The notes under the pieces were generated by a model, which did no database searches, was not told where the DNA came from, and saw only the letters and a list, made by a program, of their open reading frames with translations. From the NCBI RefSeq assembly GCF_004349245.1, contig NZ_SMLC01000036.1, forward strand, positions 1-56,361: a stretch of DNA of 56,361 bases. Direction: 5' to 3'. This document shows positions 17,518 to 26,868 of the stretch, piece by piece. Each line of letters opens with the position of its first letter. Position 1 is the first letter of the stretch. This DNA comes from Actinomadura sp. 6K520. GTDB taxonomy: Bacteria > Actinomycetota > Actinomycetes > Streptosporangiales > Streptosporangiaceae. Position numbers and translations under genes: made by a program.

Positions 17518-18990
17518 TCAGCCGGTCAGCCAGCCGAGCAGCAGGCGGGTGCCGAAGCCCGTCGCGCCGCGGGTGATCTCGGCGTCGTCGGAGGTGGCGC
17601 GGCCGGGGCCGGCGATGTCCAGGTGCGCCCAGGGGCGCTCGCCGGCGAACTCGCGCAGGAACAGCGCCGCCGTGATGGAGCCGCCGCCGTAGCCGCCGCG
17701 GCCGATGTTGTTGATGTCGGCGACGTCGGAGTCGATGGCGGCGCGGTAGTCGTCGACGAGCGGGAGCCGCCACACCGGGTCGCCGGCGGCCGTCCCGGCG
17801 CTCGTCAGCGCCGCGGCGAGCTCGTCGTCGGTGGAGAACAGCGCCGCGTGCCGCAGGCCCAGCGCGACCTTGGCCGCACCGGTCAGCGTCGCCACGTCCA
17901 CGATCACGTCGGGGTCGAGCGCGGCGTCCGCGTAGGCGAGGGCGTCGGCCAGCACGAGGCGCCCCTCGGCGTCGGTGTTCAGCACCTCCGACGTCTTCCC
18001 GCCGTAGTGGGTGATCACGTCCCCGGGCCGCATGGACGACCCGGACGGCATGTTCTCCGCGGCGGCGATCAGCCCGGTCACCCGGGCGCGGACGCCGAGA
18101 CCGCGCAGCGCGCTCAGCACGGCGATGACCACCGCGCCGCCCGCCATGTCGGTCTTCATCGCCTTCATGCCCTCGTTGGGCTTGAGCGACAGGCCGCCGC
18201 TGTCGAACGTGATGCCCTTGCCCACCAGGACGACATGCCGCTCCGCGTCGCCGTCTGGCACGTAGGACATCTCGATCAGGCGGGGCGGGCGCGACGACCC
18301 GCCCCCGACGGCCACGAGGCCCCCGAAGCCCGCGTCGACGAGCTCCTTCTCACCGCGCACGCGAACGGTGAGACCGGTGTCGGCGGCGACCCGCTCGGCC
18401 TCCCCGGCGAGCCAGGACGGGTCCTTCTCGCGGGACGGGGTGTTGGCGAGGTCGCGGGCCAGCGCGGTGGCCTGGGCGCGGGCGGTGCCCAGCTCGATCG
18501 CCGGGGCGGCGGCTGCGGGCCCCGCCCCGGTGACGACGGCGACCGTGCCGACCGCCCTCTTCGCGGGCGGCTTCCCGATCTTGAATTCGTAGCAGGCGAG
18601 CAGCGCGCCCTCGGCGAAGGCGGCCAGGGCGGCGGCGGAGACGCCGGCGGGCGCGGCCGCGGCCAGCGCGGTCCGCCCCTTGCCGCGGCGGGCCAGTGCG
18701 GCGCCGGCCTTGCGCAGGTCGGCCGGGGCCGCATCGCCCACCCCGTACAGCAGGAGCTCCCGCACCCGGTCGCCGAGGCGGACCTGGGCGGACACGATCT
18801 CGCCCGGCTCGCCCTTGGCGTCGTGCAGCGCCAGCAGCTCGTCCAGCGTGAACGGCAGCGACTCCGCCACCTCGGTCACCGGCGCGACCGGCCCCTTCCC
18901 GACGGGGACGGCGACGACCTCGGCGTCGAGGTCGAGCGCCGTCTGCGACACGGTGCCGCCGGCACCGCGCATGCGGGTCTCGATGGGCAT
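17518..18990 (-). CDS. pepA: Leucyl aminopeptidase (M17)
   Basis: 490 residues, the normal length. The C-terminal catalytic domain shows the metal and active-site segments VLVGKGITFDSGGLSLKP (Lys and Asp ligands), DMAGGAVV and NTDAEGRLVLADAL, the M17 signature. It removes N-terminal residues from peptides in the cytoplasm with two metal ions. The N-terminal domain is divergent, as usual. It stands alone: convergent with the membrane protein before it, and about 100 bases from the DUF3117 gene. Confidence 0.95.
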   Translation of the reverse strand: MPIETRMRGAGGTVSQTALDLDAEVVAVPVGKGPVAPVTEVAESLPFTLDELLALHDAKGEPGEIVSAQVRLGDRVRELLLYGVGDAAPADLRKAGAALARRGKGRTALAAAAPAGVSAAALAAFAEGALLACYEFKIGKPPAKRAVGTVAVVTGAGPAAAAPAIELGTARAQATALARDLANTPSREKDPSWLAGEAERVAADTGLTVRVRGEKELVDAGFGGLVAVGGGSSRPPRLIEMSYVPDGDAERHVVLVGKGITFDSGGLSLKPNEGMKAMKTDMAGGAVVIAVLSALRGLGVRARVTGLIAAAENMPSGSSMRPGDVITHYGGKTSEVLNTDAEGRLVLADALAYADAALDPDVIVDVATLTGAAKVALGLRHAALFSTDDELAAALTSAGTAAGDPVWRLPLVDDYRAAIDSDVADINNIGRGGYGGGSITAALFLREFAGERPWAHLDIAGPGRATSDDAEITRGATGFGTRLLLGWLTG

Positions 18991-19091
18991 GGCGGCGGTT
19001 CCCCCCTGTGCGTCGTGCTGCCTACGGGAATGGCAAGGGCCCCGGCGGTTCCGCCGGGACCGTCACCAGTAAGCCGGGATCGGCGGCGTCG

Positions 19092-19259
19092 TCAGCCCAC
19101 GACTTCCTTGATGGCGTTGCCGAGTTCCTTGGCCTCGTCGGCGGAGAGCTCGACCACGAGACGGCCGCCGCCTTCGAGAGGGACCCGCATGACGATGCCG
19201 CGTCCCTCCTTGGTCACTTCGAGCGGACCGTCTCCCGTCCGCGGCTTCATCGCCGCCAT
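19092..19259 (-). CDS. DUF3117 small protein
   Basis: 55 residues: MKPRTGDGPLEVTKEGRGIV followed by MRVPLEGGGRLVVELSADEA and an AKELGNAIKEVV tail. This is the near-invariant actinobacterial DUF3117 protein (Rv1211 type), a small beta-rich cytoplasmic protein of unknown function. The longer frame upstream (to 19523) is not conserved; ATG 19259 has AAGGGGATG-like ribosome-binding bases before it. Its place between pepA and the tag region fits the mycobacterial order. Confidence 0.92.
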   Translation of the reverse strand: MAAMKPRTGDGPLEVTKEGRGIVMRVPLEGGGRLVVELSADEAKELGNAIKEVVG

Positions 19260-19525
19260 GCGTGCATCCCCTTCCTGCGTAGGGCCGCGGCCTCGCACAC
19301 CCTTGGCCGCGTGGCCGCGTGTCGCATCCGCGTCATCAATAGGTGGTCCATTATCTCGTCTTCCGGGCGCGAAGTGGTAACGATCAGCCTCCAGATCGGC
19401 CGAGCGGTGCGCCGGAGGCGTGCGGATCGGCGCCCGCCGGCCGTGGTCCGCGGGCCCTTGCCCGCCGCCCCCGGGTTCGCGGATGGTTGCCTTGGGAGAT
19501 CTACTACGGACCATGGAGGACACCG

Positions 19526-20311
19526 ATGTCTGAGACCGTGCGCTACGACGTGACCGACGGTGTGGGAACTATCACACTGAACCGCCCGGACGGCATGAAT
19601 TCGCTGACGGCCGAGATGAAGGAGCTGCTGCGCGCGACCGTGGTCCGCGCCGCGGCCGATCCCGCGGCCCGCGCGGTGATCCTCACCGGTGCCGGGCGGG
19701 CCTTCTGCGCCGGGCAGGACCTGCGTGAGCACGGCGACAACCTCGCCGCGGGCAAGGGCCTGGACGACACGGTCCGCAAGCACTACAACCCGATCGTGCT
19801 GGCGATAGCGGGCATGCGGAAACCGGTCGTGGCGGCGGTGAACGGGGTGGCGGCGGGCGCGGGGGCCGCGCTGGCGTTCGCGTGCGACCTGGTCGTCGCG
19901 TCCGACAAGGCACGGTTCGCGACGGCGTTCACCGGGATCGGCCTCGCCCCCGACAGCGGCATGTCGTGGACGCTCCAGCGGCTCGTCGGCCGCGCCAAGG
20001 CCGCCGAGCTGCTGCTGCTGGGCGAGCCGGTGAAGGCGCAGGAGGCCCTGGAGCTCGGGCTGGTGAGCCGGGTCGTCCCGGCGGACGAGCTGGCCCCGGC
20101 GTCGGTGGAGCTGGCCCGCCGCCTCGCCGAGGGCCCGACGGTCTCCTACGGCGCGGTGAAGGCGGCGCTCGACCACGCGGCGACGCACGACCTGGCGTCC
20201 TCGCTGGAGCGGGAGGCCGAGCTCCAGGACGAGTGCGCGGAGACCAGCGACCACCGCAACGCGACCGAGGCGTTCCTGAAGAAGCAGCAGCCCGCGTTCG
20301 AGGGCCGGTAG
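19526..20311 (+). CDS. Enoyl-CoA hydratase/isomerase family protein
   Basis: 261 residues. Crotonase features: GTITLNRPDGMNSLTAEM, GAGRAFCAGQDLREHGDN (first oxyanion-hole strand), PVVAAVNGVAAGAGAALAFA (second oxyanion-hole glycine region) and AFTGIGLAPDSGMSWTLQRL with an aspartate where hydratases carry the second glutamate. That aspartate and the overall pattern resemble PaaG-type isomerases (2-(1,2-epoxy-dihydrophenyl)acetyl-CoA isomerase) more than classical hydratases. GGAGGA lies five bases before the ATG. No other phenylacetate genes are near, so the pathway remains open. Confidence 0.9.
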   Translation: MSETVRYDVTDGVGTITLNRPDGMNSLTAEMKELLRATVVRAAADPAARAVILTGAGRAFCAGQDLREHGDNLAAGKGLDDTVRKHYNPIVLAIAGMRKPVVAAVNGVAAGAGAALAFACDLVVASDKARFATAFTGIGLAPDSGMSWTLQRLVGRAKAAELLLLGEPVKAQEALELGLVSRVVPADELAPASVELARRLAEGPTVSYGAVKAALDHAATHDLASSLEREAELQDECAETSDHRNATEAFLKKQQPAFEGR

Positions 20312-20353
20312 CCCGCACCCGGCCGGTGGGGCCGCCCGCACCGGTCAGCGGCC

Positions 20354-20929
20354 TCAGCGGTAGGCGCCGCGGCGGTGACAGCCGGTCAGATGGTCGTCGA
20401 CCAGGCCGCACGCCTGCATGAGGGCGTAGGCGGTGGTGGGGCCGACGAAGCGGAAACCGTGCTTCTTCAGCTCCTTGGCCAGGGCCTTCGACCCGTCGGT
20501 GTACGCGGGCACGTCCGCCGTGTCCGCGTACGCCGGCGCGCCGGGGTCGGCGTAGCGCCACGCGGTCGCGGCGAGGCCGCCGGGGAGGTCGAGCGCGGCG
20601 CGGGCGTTGCCGATCGCCGCCTCGATCTTCGCCCGGTTGCGGACGATGGAGGCGTCGCCCAGCAGCCGCTCGACGTCGGCGGGGCCGAACGCGGCGACCT
20701 TCGCCAGGTCGAACCCGGCGAACGCGGCGCGGAAGCCCTCGCGCTTGCGCAGAATCGTCAGCCACGACAGCCCGGACTGGAACGCCTCCAGGCAGAGCCG
20801 CTCGTAGAGGCCCTGGTCGTCGCGGACGGGGCGGCCCCATTCCTGATCGTGGTAGGCGACGTAGTCGGGCGCGGACAGGCCCCACGGGCAGCGGGCCAGC
20901 CCGTCGTCGCCCCGGATGGCGGTGCTCAC
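20354..20929 (-). CDS. tag: DNA-3-methyladenine glycosylase I
   Basis: 191 residues. CPWGLSAPDYVAYHDQEWGR at the start is the TagI signature, followed by FQSGLSWLTILRKREGFRAA and the C-terminal zinc ligands in HLTGCHRR. It removes 3-methyladenine from alkylated DNA. It is encoded with a SRPBCC protein and a DivIVA-like protein on the same strand. From memory, mycobacteria place tagA (Rv1210) right after a DivIVA-like gene (Rv1209), the same order. Confidence 0.96.
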   Translation of the reverse strand: MSTAIRGDDGLARCPWGLSAPDYVAYHDQEWGRPVRDDQGLYERLCLEAFQSGLSWLTILRKREGFRAAFAGFDLAKVAAFGPADVERLLGDASIVRNRAKIEAAIGNARAALDLPGGLAATAWRYADPGAPAYADTADVPAYTDGSKALAKELKKHGFRFVGPTTAYALMQACGLVDDHLTGCHRRGAYR

Positions 20930-20943
20930 CCGCCCGTTCTACC

Positions 20944-21372
20944 TCACGCCTGTGACAGCGCGGCCAGCCGCCGCAGCCCGAGGGTCATGAACGCCTTCAC
21001 GACGGGGCCCGCGACGATCCATCCGGCGCGTCCCAGCGGGCCGAGCGGCAGGTCGACGCGCTCGGCCCACACGATCCGGCTGCCGAGGCCCTCGGGGACG
21101 ACCTTGAACCACGCCTCGCCGCGCACGACGCGCCCGGTGTGCCGCACCGCGACGCGGCGGCCGTCCCGCCAGTCGGTGATCACCATCGTGTCGAGGAAGC
21201 CGACCGGGCCGACGCCCGTCCAACCCCGGATCTCGTCGCCGACCTTGTCGCCGCCTTCCGCGCGGGTGAAGGGCATCCACTCGCCGTGCCGGGGCCAGTC
21301 GGTCAGGACCGCGAAGACGCGTTCCGCGGGGGCGTCCGAGACGGCCTCGGCGTGGACGGCGACGACGCTCAC
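20944..21372 (-). CDS. SRPBCC (START-like) family protein
   Basis: 142 residues. SDAPAERVFAVLTDWPRHGE followed by WMPFTRAEGGDKVGDEI is the polyketide-cyclase/Bet v 1-like opening, and the long C-terminal amphipathic helix is present (PVVKAFMTLGLRRLAAL). Such domains bind hydrophobic ligands. GTG 21372 overlaps the stop of the DivIVA-like gene as GTGA. Ligand not inferable. Confidence 0.82.
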   Translation of the reverse strand: MSVVAVHAEAVSDAPAERVFAVLTDWPRHGEWMPFTRAEGGDKVGDEIRGWTGVGPVGFLDTMVITDWRDGRRVAVRHTGRVVRGEAWFKVVPEGLGSRIVWAERVDLPLGPLGRAGWIVAGPVVKAFMTLGLRRLAALSQA

Positions 21373-21875
21373 CGGTGGTCCTCCTTCGCGCCGCCGACCG
21401 GCTCGTCCGCCGCGCGGCCGACGTTCGCCCCGCCCGCGCCGTTCTCCTCGCGCGCCGGCGGCGCGCCGTTCCAGCTCGGCTCCTCCAGGCCGTGCAGGGC
21501 GCCGACCGGGCCGCCGCGGTCTGCCGGGGCGTCGCGGTCCTCCGGGGCGCCGTGCAGCTCGTGGAGCTCGTGGAGCCGCTGTTCGAGCGCGGCGACGCGG
21601 GCGTCGCGTTCGTGCAGCGCGTCGGCGAGACGGTGCAGGGCCTCGTCCGTCAGCTGCGGCTGGTAGCCCCAGAACGTGCGGGGCAGCCGCAGCCGGACGA
21701 CGTCCTCCCCGGTGATGGGACCGCCGTCCGCGCCGACCGGAAGCGGCGGATAGTCCGGATGGGTCTCGGCCAGCTCGCCGCCCCTGCCCATGGCGAGGGC
21801 GACGACGGCGCCCAGCACGGCCAGGCCGGCCAGGACGAGGACCACGACCACGATCAGGCTCCGTTCTGCTCGCAC
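21369..21875 (-). CDS. DivIVA-domain membrane protein
   Basis: About 168 residues. An N-terminal membrane helix (SLIVVVVLVLAGLAVLGAVV) is followed by ITGEDVVRLRLPRTFWGYQP and a short heptad-like coiled coil (EALHRLADALHERDARVAAL). This is the DivIVA N-terminal motif placed behind a membrane anchor, as in the Rv1209-type proteins. The tail is Glu/Pro/Gly-rich and contains a HELHELHG repeat. GTG 21875 was chosen because the anchor starts right after it; frames further upstream are unlike protein. Role in polar growth is an inference from the domain. Confidence 0.78.
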   Translation of the reverse strand: MRAERSLIVVVVLVLAGLAVLGAVVALAMGRGGELAETHPDYPPLPVGADGGPITGEDVVRLRLPRTFWGYQPQLTDEALHRLADALHERDARVAALEQRLHELHELHGAPEDRDAPADRGGPVGALHGLEEPSWNGAPPAREENGAGGANVGRAADEPVGGAKEDHR

Positions 21876-21924
21876 CCCACTGGGAAGACGTTCCCCAGTC
21901 CACGATCGTGCCACGCTTGACGGT

Positions 21925-22242
21925 ATGGGGATGCAAGAGCGGAGAGTCCTTTCACCGGACGCGCCGGTTCCGGACGGCGTCGTGGACGCCGGCACGTCGC
22001 CGGTGACCGGCCGGATCGAGCGGCTCACGGCCGGTGACGCCGTGGTCCTCGTCACGCTGGAGACGGACGCGCGGGAGCCCGACCCCGGTCTGCTCGCCGC
22101 CGCGTCCGTCTACGCGTGGCTGGGCGTGTCGCTCTTCCGCGTGCCGGAGTCGCAGGCGGCCGCGGTGCGCGAGGTCCTGGACATGGTCGCGTCCATCGAG
22201 GGCACCCGGCCCCCGGCGGTGTCCCGCCGGGGGCTCGCCTGA
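21925..22242 (+). CDS. Small protein resembling the C-terminal part of dihydropteroate synthase
   Basis: 105 residues, cytoplasmic. The second half (DPGLLAAASVYAWLGVSLFR, then VPESQAAAVREVLDMVASIE, then GTRPPAVSRRGLA) resembles the last strand and helix of the DHPS TIM barrel, including the terminal RPP-RGLA tail. All pterin- and pABA-binding motifs of a full enzyme are absent, so it cannot make dihydropteroate alone. In mycobacteria folP2 (Rv1207) occupies this place next to the DivIVA-like and tag genes, which supports a decayed or repurposed folP2. The alternative is an unrelated small protein. Confidence 0.6.
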   Translation: MGMQERRVLSPDAPVPDGVVDAGTSPVTGRIERLTAGDAVVLVTLETDAREPDPGLLAAASVYAWLGVSLFRVPESQAAAVREVLDMVASIEGTRPPAVSRRGLA

Positions 22243-22247
22243 CCCGG

Positions 22248-23606
22248 CTAGCCGCGGAGGCGGTGCCAGGGCCCCTGCACCGCGAACGTCGCGCCCGGGC
22301 CCGATTGGCGGCTGAAGAACAGGATGCGCCCGTCCGGGGAGAACGTGACGCCGGTGAACTCGCTGTCGTTGCGGGCGTTGCGCGCCATCGCGAACGGCTT
22401 GTTCTCGCGCGTGGTGCCGACCAGGTACTGCTCGCCGCCGCCGTCCTCGGCCAGGATGACGCCGCCGCCGTACGGGGAGACGGTGATGTTGTCCGGGCCG
22501 TCGAAGCGCCCGCCGGGCTTGAAGACGAGCTGGAGCTCGACCTCGTTGCGGCGCGGGTCGTAGGTCCAGACCTGGCCCGCGTGGTCACCGGCGGCGCCGG
22601 ACGACCTCCTGGAGAAGCTGGCGACGAAGTACGCCTTGCCGTGCCCCCACCAGGCCCCTTCGAGCTTCTGGCTTCGCGTGATGTCGTCGAACTGCTTGCG
22701 GACGGACGTCTGCCCGGCCAGCGGGTCCGGGACGCTCACCCACCGGGCGGGCAGCCGGGTGCCGGGCTCGGTGACCATCGACAGGTCCGGGACGCCCGGG
22801 ACGTTCAGCGCATCCAGCGTCCCGCCCGCCAGGTAGCTGTGGTAGCCGCCGCGGTGCGAGCGGGGACGGAACCGGTAGAACAGCCCGAACGGGCCGGACG
22901 CGTCCTCGGTCAGGTAGGCGGTGTTGGTGTGCGGGTCGACGGCGACGGCCTCGTGGGCGAAGCGGCCGAGCCCGGTCAGCGGGACGGGCCTGGTGTCCCT
23001 GCCGTACGGGTCGACCTCGAAGACCCAGCCGTGGCTCTTGCTCTCGCCGCGGATGCCCTCGGTCTCCTCGCACGTCAGCCAGGTGCCCCAGGGCGTGCGG
23101 CCGCCGGCGCAGTTCACGGCCGTCCCGGCGAGGCTGACGTACTGGGACAGGAGGTTGCCGTCGCGGTCGACCTCAAGGGTGGTGGTGCCGCCGTTGGCCA
23201 CCGGGTCGTAGGTCAGCTCGGGGGTCCCGACGGCACGGGTGCCGTTGGTGCCCTGCTCGTGGTTGAGCACCAGCAGGGTGTTGCCGGGGCGGCCGCCGCG
23301 GCCCCTGCCGTGGCCGCGGTGGCCGTGGCCGGCGCGTACCGGGAACGAGGCCATGCCGTCCTGGTGGCCGGGGACGACGACGCCATCGGAGATGGGGTCG
23401 CCTTCCGTCGTCAGGATCTTGTACGAGAAGCCCTTGGGCAGGTCCAGGACGCCCTCGGGGTCGGGGATCAGGGGGCCGTAGCCGTACGCCTCTCCGGTGG
23501 CGGCGCCCGCGGAGGTCTGGAAGATGCCGTCCAGGCTTCCGGCGAGGGCGATCGACAGCGCGCCGGCCGCGCCGCCTTTGACGACTCCGCGACGGGTCAC
23601 GGACAT
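22248..23606 (-). CDS. PhoX-type (DUF839) secreted phosphatase-like protein
   Basis: About 452 residues with a twin-arginine signal (TRRGVVKGGAAGALSIALAG). Body blocks LILNHE-like LLVLNHEQGTNG, TPWGTWLTCEETEG and RFAHEAVAVDPHTNTAYLTE match the PhoX beta-propeller, which binds Ca2+ and Fe3+ and hydrolyses phosphate esters outside the cell. A glycine/arginine-rich insertion (RGRGGRPGN) is seen near residue 110. AAGGAG before ATG 23606 decides that start over the GTG at 23621. The gene ends five bases from the convergent small gene. Confidence 0.87.
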   Translation of the reverse strand: MSVTRRGVVKGGAAGALSIALAGSLDGIFQTSAGAATGEAYGYGPLIPDPEGVLDLPKGFSYKILTTEGDPISDGVVVPGHQDGMASFPVRAGHGHRGHGRGRGGRPGNTLLVLNHEQGTNGTRAVGTPELTYDPVANGGTTTLEVDRDGNLLSQYVSLAGTAVNCAGGRTPWGTWLTCEETEGIRGESKSHGWVFEVDPYGRDTRPVPLTGLGRFAHEAVAVDPHTNTAYLTEDASGPFGLFYRFRPRSHRGGYHSYLAGGTLDALNVPGVPDLSMVTEPGTRLPARWVSVPDPLAGQTSVRKQFDDITRSQKLEGAWWGHGKAYFVASFSRRSSGAAGDHAGQVWTYDPRRNEVELQLVFKPGGRFDGPDNITVSPYGGGVILAEDGGGEQYLVGTTRENKPFAMARNARNDSEFTGVTFSPDGRILFFSRQSGPGATFAVQGPWHRLRG

Positions 23607-23674
23607 GGGGGACTCCTTCACGTGAGGGGATCACGTGGGAGCCTGGTCGCCGCCCCTGAACCGCCGGTTAACGA

Positions 23675-24529
23675 TCATCGGACGGGCGGGAAAGCCCCAG
23701 GACAATCTTGTGCGGTGAGGTGGGCGACCTCGGCGACGGCGGAGCCGGCGAGGTCGAAGCCGGCGACGCACGCGAGGTAGCCGGGGGCGTCCCAGTCGTC
23801 ACCGCCGGGCTTCCCGCGGAGCGGGAGGTAGGTCCCGCCCGCCTGCCTGACCAGCAGCAGCCCGGCCGCGATGTCGTAGGCGTTGATGGACGAGTCGTAG
23901 GCGACGTCCGTCCAGCCCGCCGCGACGTGCGCGAGGGTCAGCGCGGCGCTGCCCGGCCTGCGCACGGTGGCGAACGCGCCGATCAGCTCCCCGTAGCGCC
24001 GCAGCGTCTCCGTCCGGTCGCCCTCGGCCAGGTCGTACGGGCCCGGGTAGGAGGTGGCGAGCACCGCGCCCCGGTCGCCGGTCGCGCCGGTGCTGCGGAT
24101 CGGCTCGCCGTTGCAGGTCGCGCCGTCCAGGGAGGCGGTGAACATGTCGTCGTGGATCGGGTCGTACACCACGCCCGCGACCAGTTCCCCGTCCACGACG
24201 GCCGCGATGGACGTGCAGAAGAACGGCAGGCCGACCGCGAAGTTGGCCGTCCCGTCGATGGGGTCGACGTACCAGCGGACGCCGCCGTCCCGGCCCTGGA
24301 CGCCGCCCTCCTCCCCCACGACGACGCAGCCCGGGGTCTGCTCGCCGAGCACTTCCCGGATGGTCTCCTCCGCCGCGCGGTCGTGCTCGGTGACCGGGTC
24401 GTGGAAGTCCAGCTTGAGGTCGATCTCGGGGCGGGAGCGGAACGCCGTCCGCAGCCGGTCGCCGGTCGTGCGGGCGGCGAGCTCGGCGATCGCGGCCAGT
24501 TCCCGTGAGGCGGGCACGTCGGCGTTCAT
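23675..24529 (-). CDS. Inositol monophosphatase family protein
   Basis: 284 residues. The metal motifs are complete: VVGEEGG near residue 72, WYVDPIDGTANFAVGLPFFC near 88 and a third site in INAYDIAAGLLLVRQAGG. These Mg2+-dependent enzymes hydrolyse inositol-phosphate, histidinol-phosphate or related sugar phosphates. In actinomycetes myo-inositol feeds mycothiol and phosphatidylinositol, but substrate cannot be decided here. It lies upstream of PhoX on the same strand with 68 bases between. Confidence 0.92.
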   Translation of the reverse strand: MNADVPASRELAAIAELAARTTGDRLRTAFRSRPEIDLKLDFHDPVTEHDRAAEETIREVLGEQTPGCVVVGEEGGVQGRDGGVRWYVDPIDGTANFAVGLPFFCTSIAAVVDGELVAGVVYDPIHDDMFTASLDGATCNGEPIRSTGATGDRGAVLATSYPGPYDLAEGDRTETLRRYGELIGAFATVRRPGSAALTLAHVAAGWTDVAYDSSINAYDIAAGLLLVRQAGGTYLPLRGKPGGDDWDAPGYLACVAGFDLAGSAVAEVAHLTAQDCPGAFPPVR

Positions 24530-24623
24530 TTGTCTCCTGCCAGGGCCGGTTCAGGGGCGCGCACGTCTCGACGGTATCCGAGGGCGCGCGAACACCGATC
24601 CGCAAGTACCGGTCGGCGAGTGG

Positions 24624-25226
24624 TCAGAGCTGGGTCTCGGCGTAGTCGCTCGCGGAGAACTCGATGCGGGGCTGGGACCGCTCAAGGAGGTCGAACGCCT
24701 CGGGGACGGTGGTCGTCCAGCCGATCGCGTCCCAGATGCGGTGGCGGGCGAAGCCCTGCTCGGTGAGGCTCACCATCAGCTCGCGGAGCGGGTCGTAGAC
24801 GCCGGTCGGGTCGAGGACGACGACGGGTTTCTCGTGCATGGACAGGACCCGGGCCGTCCACACCTCGAACAGCTCCTCCAGCGTGCCGATGCCGCCGGGC
24901 AGGATGAGGAAGGCGTCGCTGCGGCGGTCCATCTCGCCCTTGCGGGTCCGCATGTCGGGGGTGACGATCAGCTCGTCGTTGTCCTCGTCGGAGATCTCGA
25001 CGCTGACGAGGCCCTCGGGGATCACCCCGACGGTGCGGGCGCCGCCGGCCCGCGCGGCGCGGGCGACGGCGCCCATGCACGACACCTGGGCACCGCCGCT
25101 GACCAGGCTGTGGCCCCGCCGGGCGAGCTCGGCGCCGGCGTCCGCGGCGAGATCGACGTAGCGGCGGTCGATCCTGCCGCTGGACGAGCAGAACACGCAG
25201 ACGGCAAGCGGCTTCGCGGAGGTCAC
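24624..25226 (-). CDS. LOG-family protein (TIGR00730 type)
   Basis: 200 residues. The lysine-decarboxylase-like Rossmann fold signature LPGGIGTLEELFEVWT is complete, preceded by RKGEMDRRSDAFL and by the nucleotide-binding SLVSGGAQVSCMGAVARAA. Where relatives read GGxxGLMG this protein reads GGAQVSCMG. LOG proteins release free cytokinin bases from their ribotides; in M. tuberculosis Rv1205 has this activity. A second, longer LOG protein is at 37984-38790. Confidence 0.92.
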   Translation of the reverse strand: MTSAKPLAVCVFCSSSGRIDRRYVDLAADAGAELARRGHSLVSGGAQVSCMGAVARAARAGGARTVGVIPEGLVSVEISDEDNDELIVTPDMRTRKGEMDRRSDAFLILPGGIGTLEELFEVWTARVLSMHEKPVVVLDPTGVYDPLRELMVSLTEQGFARHRIWDAIGWTTTVPEAFDLLERSQPRIEFSASDYAETQL

Positions 25227-25263
25227 CGGGCCAATCTAACCGCTGACCGGCCCGGGTGCCCCG

Positions 25264-26868
25264 CTAGTGCGCCGCGATGTCCCTGCGCCGGAAGCCGAGC
25301 ATGCCCAGGGCGGACAGGACGGCGGTCAGCGCCAGCAGCCAGGCGAAGGGCACGGCGGTGAACGCGGCGCCGGGGAACTTCGGCACGTGGGTGAACGGCG
25401 ACACGTTCAGGATCCGCTGGTCCAGGTCGAGCGCCGGCCCGAACATCGAGATGACGATGAACAGGCCGACCGCGGCCCAGATCGCGCCGTTGAAGCGGGG
25501 CGCCAGCCCGAACAGGGCGAGTGCCATCGCCGCGACCAGCCAGATGGCGGGCAGCTGCGCCAGCGCCGCCCCGAGGACGCGCGGGAGTTCGCGGCCGACG
25601 TCACCGACGTTCAGTCCGTGCGCCAGCCCGGCGGCGGCGCCCGCGACGGCCATCGCGGCGGCGGGCCCCAGCAGCGCGAACACCAGGTGGCTCGCCGCCC
25701 ACCGCAGCCGGGCGGTCGCCGTGGCGAGCAGCGGCTCGACGCGCTGGCCCGTCTCCTCCGTGCGCAGGCGCAGCGTCGCCGAGACCGCGTAGGCGGCGGC
25801 GACCAGGCCGAGGACGCCCATCGCCGTGGCGAAGAAGGCGTCCATGATGCCGGACTGCCCGCCGAGGCTCCGGAAGACCTCCGCCAGCTCGGGGTTGTCC
25901 CGCACCATGTCCCGTACGCCGCCGGCGACGGCGCCGTACACGACGCCCAGCGCGGCGAACCCGGCGAGCCAGCCGTACAGGGCACGGCTCTGGAGCCGCC
26001 ACCCGAGCCCGAACGGGCCGGACAGCCGCGGTGCGGCGGCGGCCGGTCCCGGCTTCGGCGGCAGGAGGCCCGCGCCGACGTCGCGGCGGGCCGACAGCGC
26101 CGCGGCCGCCGCCGTCAGCGCCGCGACGAGCACGGCGACCAGGGCGAGCGTCCACCAGCGCTCCCCGCCGTAGGGACGCACCCGCTGCGCCCAGCCGAAC
26201 GGGGAGAGCCAGCCGAGCCAGGACAGCGCGTTGCCCTCGCCGCCGACGTCGGCGGCCATCCGGACCACGAACGCGCCGCCGAGCGCGCTGACGGCCGCTC
26301 CCCTGGCCGCGCCGGCGCCCTCGCTGAGCTGGGCGGTGATGCCGGCGACCGCCGCGAACGCGCAGCCGCCGGCCGCGAACTGGAGGCCGAAGGCCAGCGA
26401 TCCGGCGAGCGGGAGGTCCTGGGCCGCCATGCCCGCGGCGAGCAGCACGGCGATCGCGAGATTGGCGGCCAGCGTGACGATGAGCGCGGCGGCCAGGCCC
26501 GCGCCGCGGCCGGTGACGGTGGCGCCGAGCAGCTCACGGCGCCCGGCCTCCTCCTCGGTCCGGGTGTGCCGGATGACCGTCAGCGCGCTGATGATGCCGA
26601 TCACCACGGGCATGAACCCGGCGCGCTGGACGACGATGCCGCCGATGTCGCCGCTGTACAGCGGCCCGTAGAGCGCCAGGAAGGTCGGGTTCGTCCCGGT
26701 GGTCGCGGCGTACTGGAGCCGGTCGGTGACGGTGGGGAGCAGCGCCTCGGTGGCGGGGACGAGGTTGACCGTCACGAGAGCGGGCGCCACCACCCACAGG
26801 GGGAGGATGAACCGGTCGCGCCGCAGGATGAGCCGGATCAGGCCCCCGGTTCCCGTGAGCGAACTCAT
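25264..26868 (-). CDS. ABC transporter permease (polyketide-antibiotic exporter type)
   Basis: 534 residues with about 12 hydrophobic segments in two similar halves; each half has the [14 protein letters not shown] / [14 protein letters not shown] motif between helices, showing an internal duplication. This is the ABC-2-like ExoX/polyketide exporter permease of actinomycetes. Its ATG overlaps the ATPase stop as ATGA, and the ATPase overlaps the TetR stop as GTGA, so the three genes form a coupled operon: drug-sensing repressor plus exporter. Confidence 0.92.
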   Translation of the reverse strand: MSSLTGTGGLIRLILRRDRFILPLWVVAPALVTVNLVPATEALLPTVTDRLQYAATTGTNPTFLALYGPLYSGDIGGIVVQRAGFMPVVIGIISALTVIRHTRTEEEAGRRELLGATVTGRGAGLAAALIVTLAANLAIAVLLAAGMAAQDLPLAGSLAFGLQFAAGGCAFAAVAGITAQLSEGAGAARGAAVSALGGAFVVRMAADVGGEGNALSWLGWLSPFGWAQRVRPYGGERWWTLALVAVLVAALTAAAAALSARRDVGAGLLPPKPGPAAAAPRLSGPFGLGWRLQSRALYGWLAGFAALGVVYGAVAGGVRDMVRDNPELAEVFRSLGGQSGIMDAFFATAMGVLGLVAAAYAVSATLRLRTEETGQRVEPLLATATARLRWAASHLVFALLGPAAAMAVAGAAAGLAHGLNVGDVGRELPRVLGAALAQLPAIWLVAAMALALFGLAPRFNGAIWAAVGLFIVISMFGPALDLDQRILNVSPFTHVPKFPGAAFTAVPFAWLLALTAVLSALGMLGFRRRDIAAH

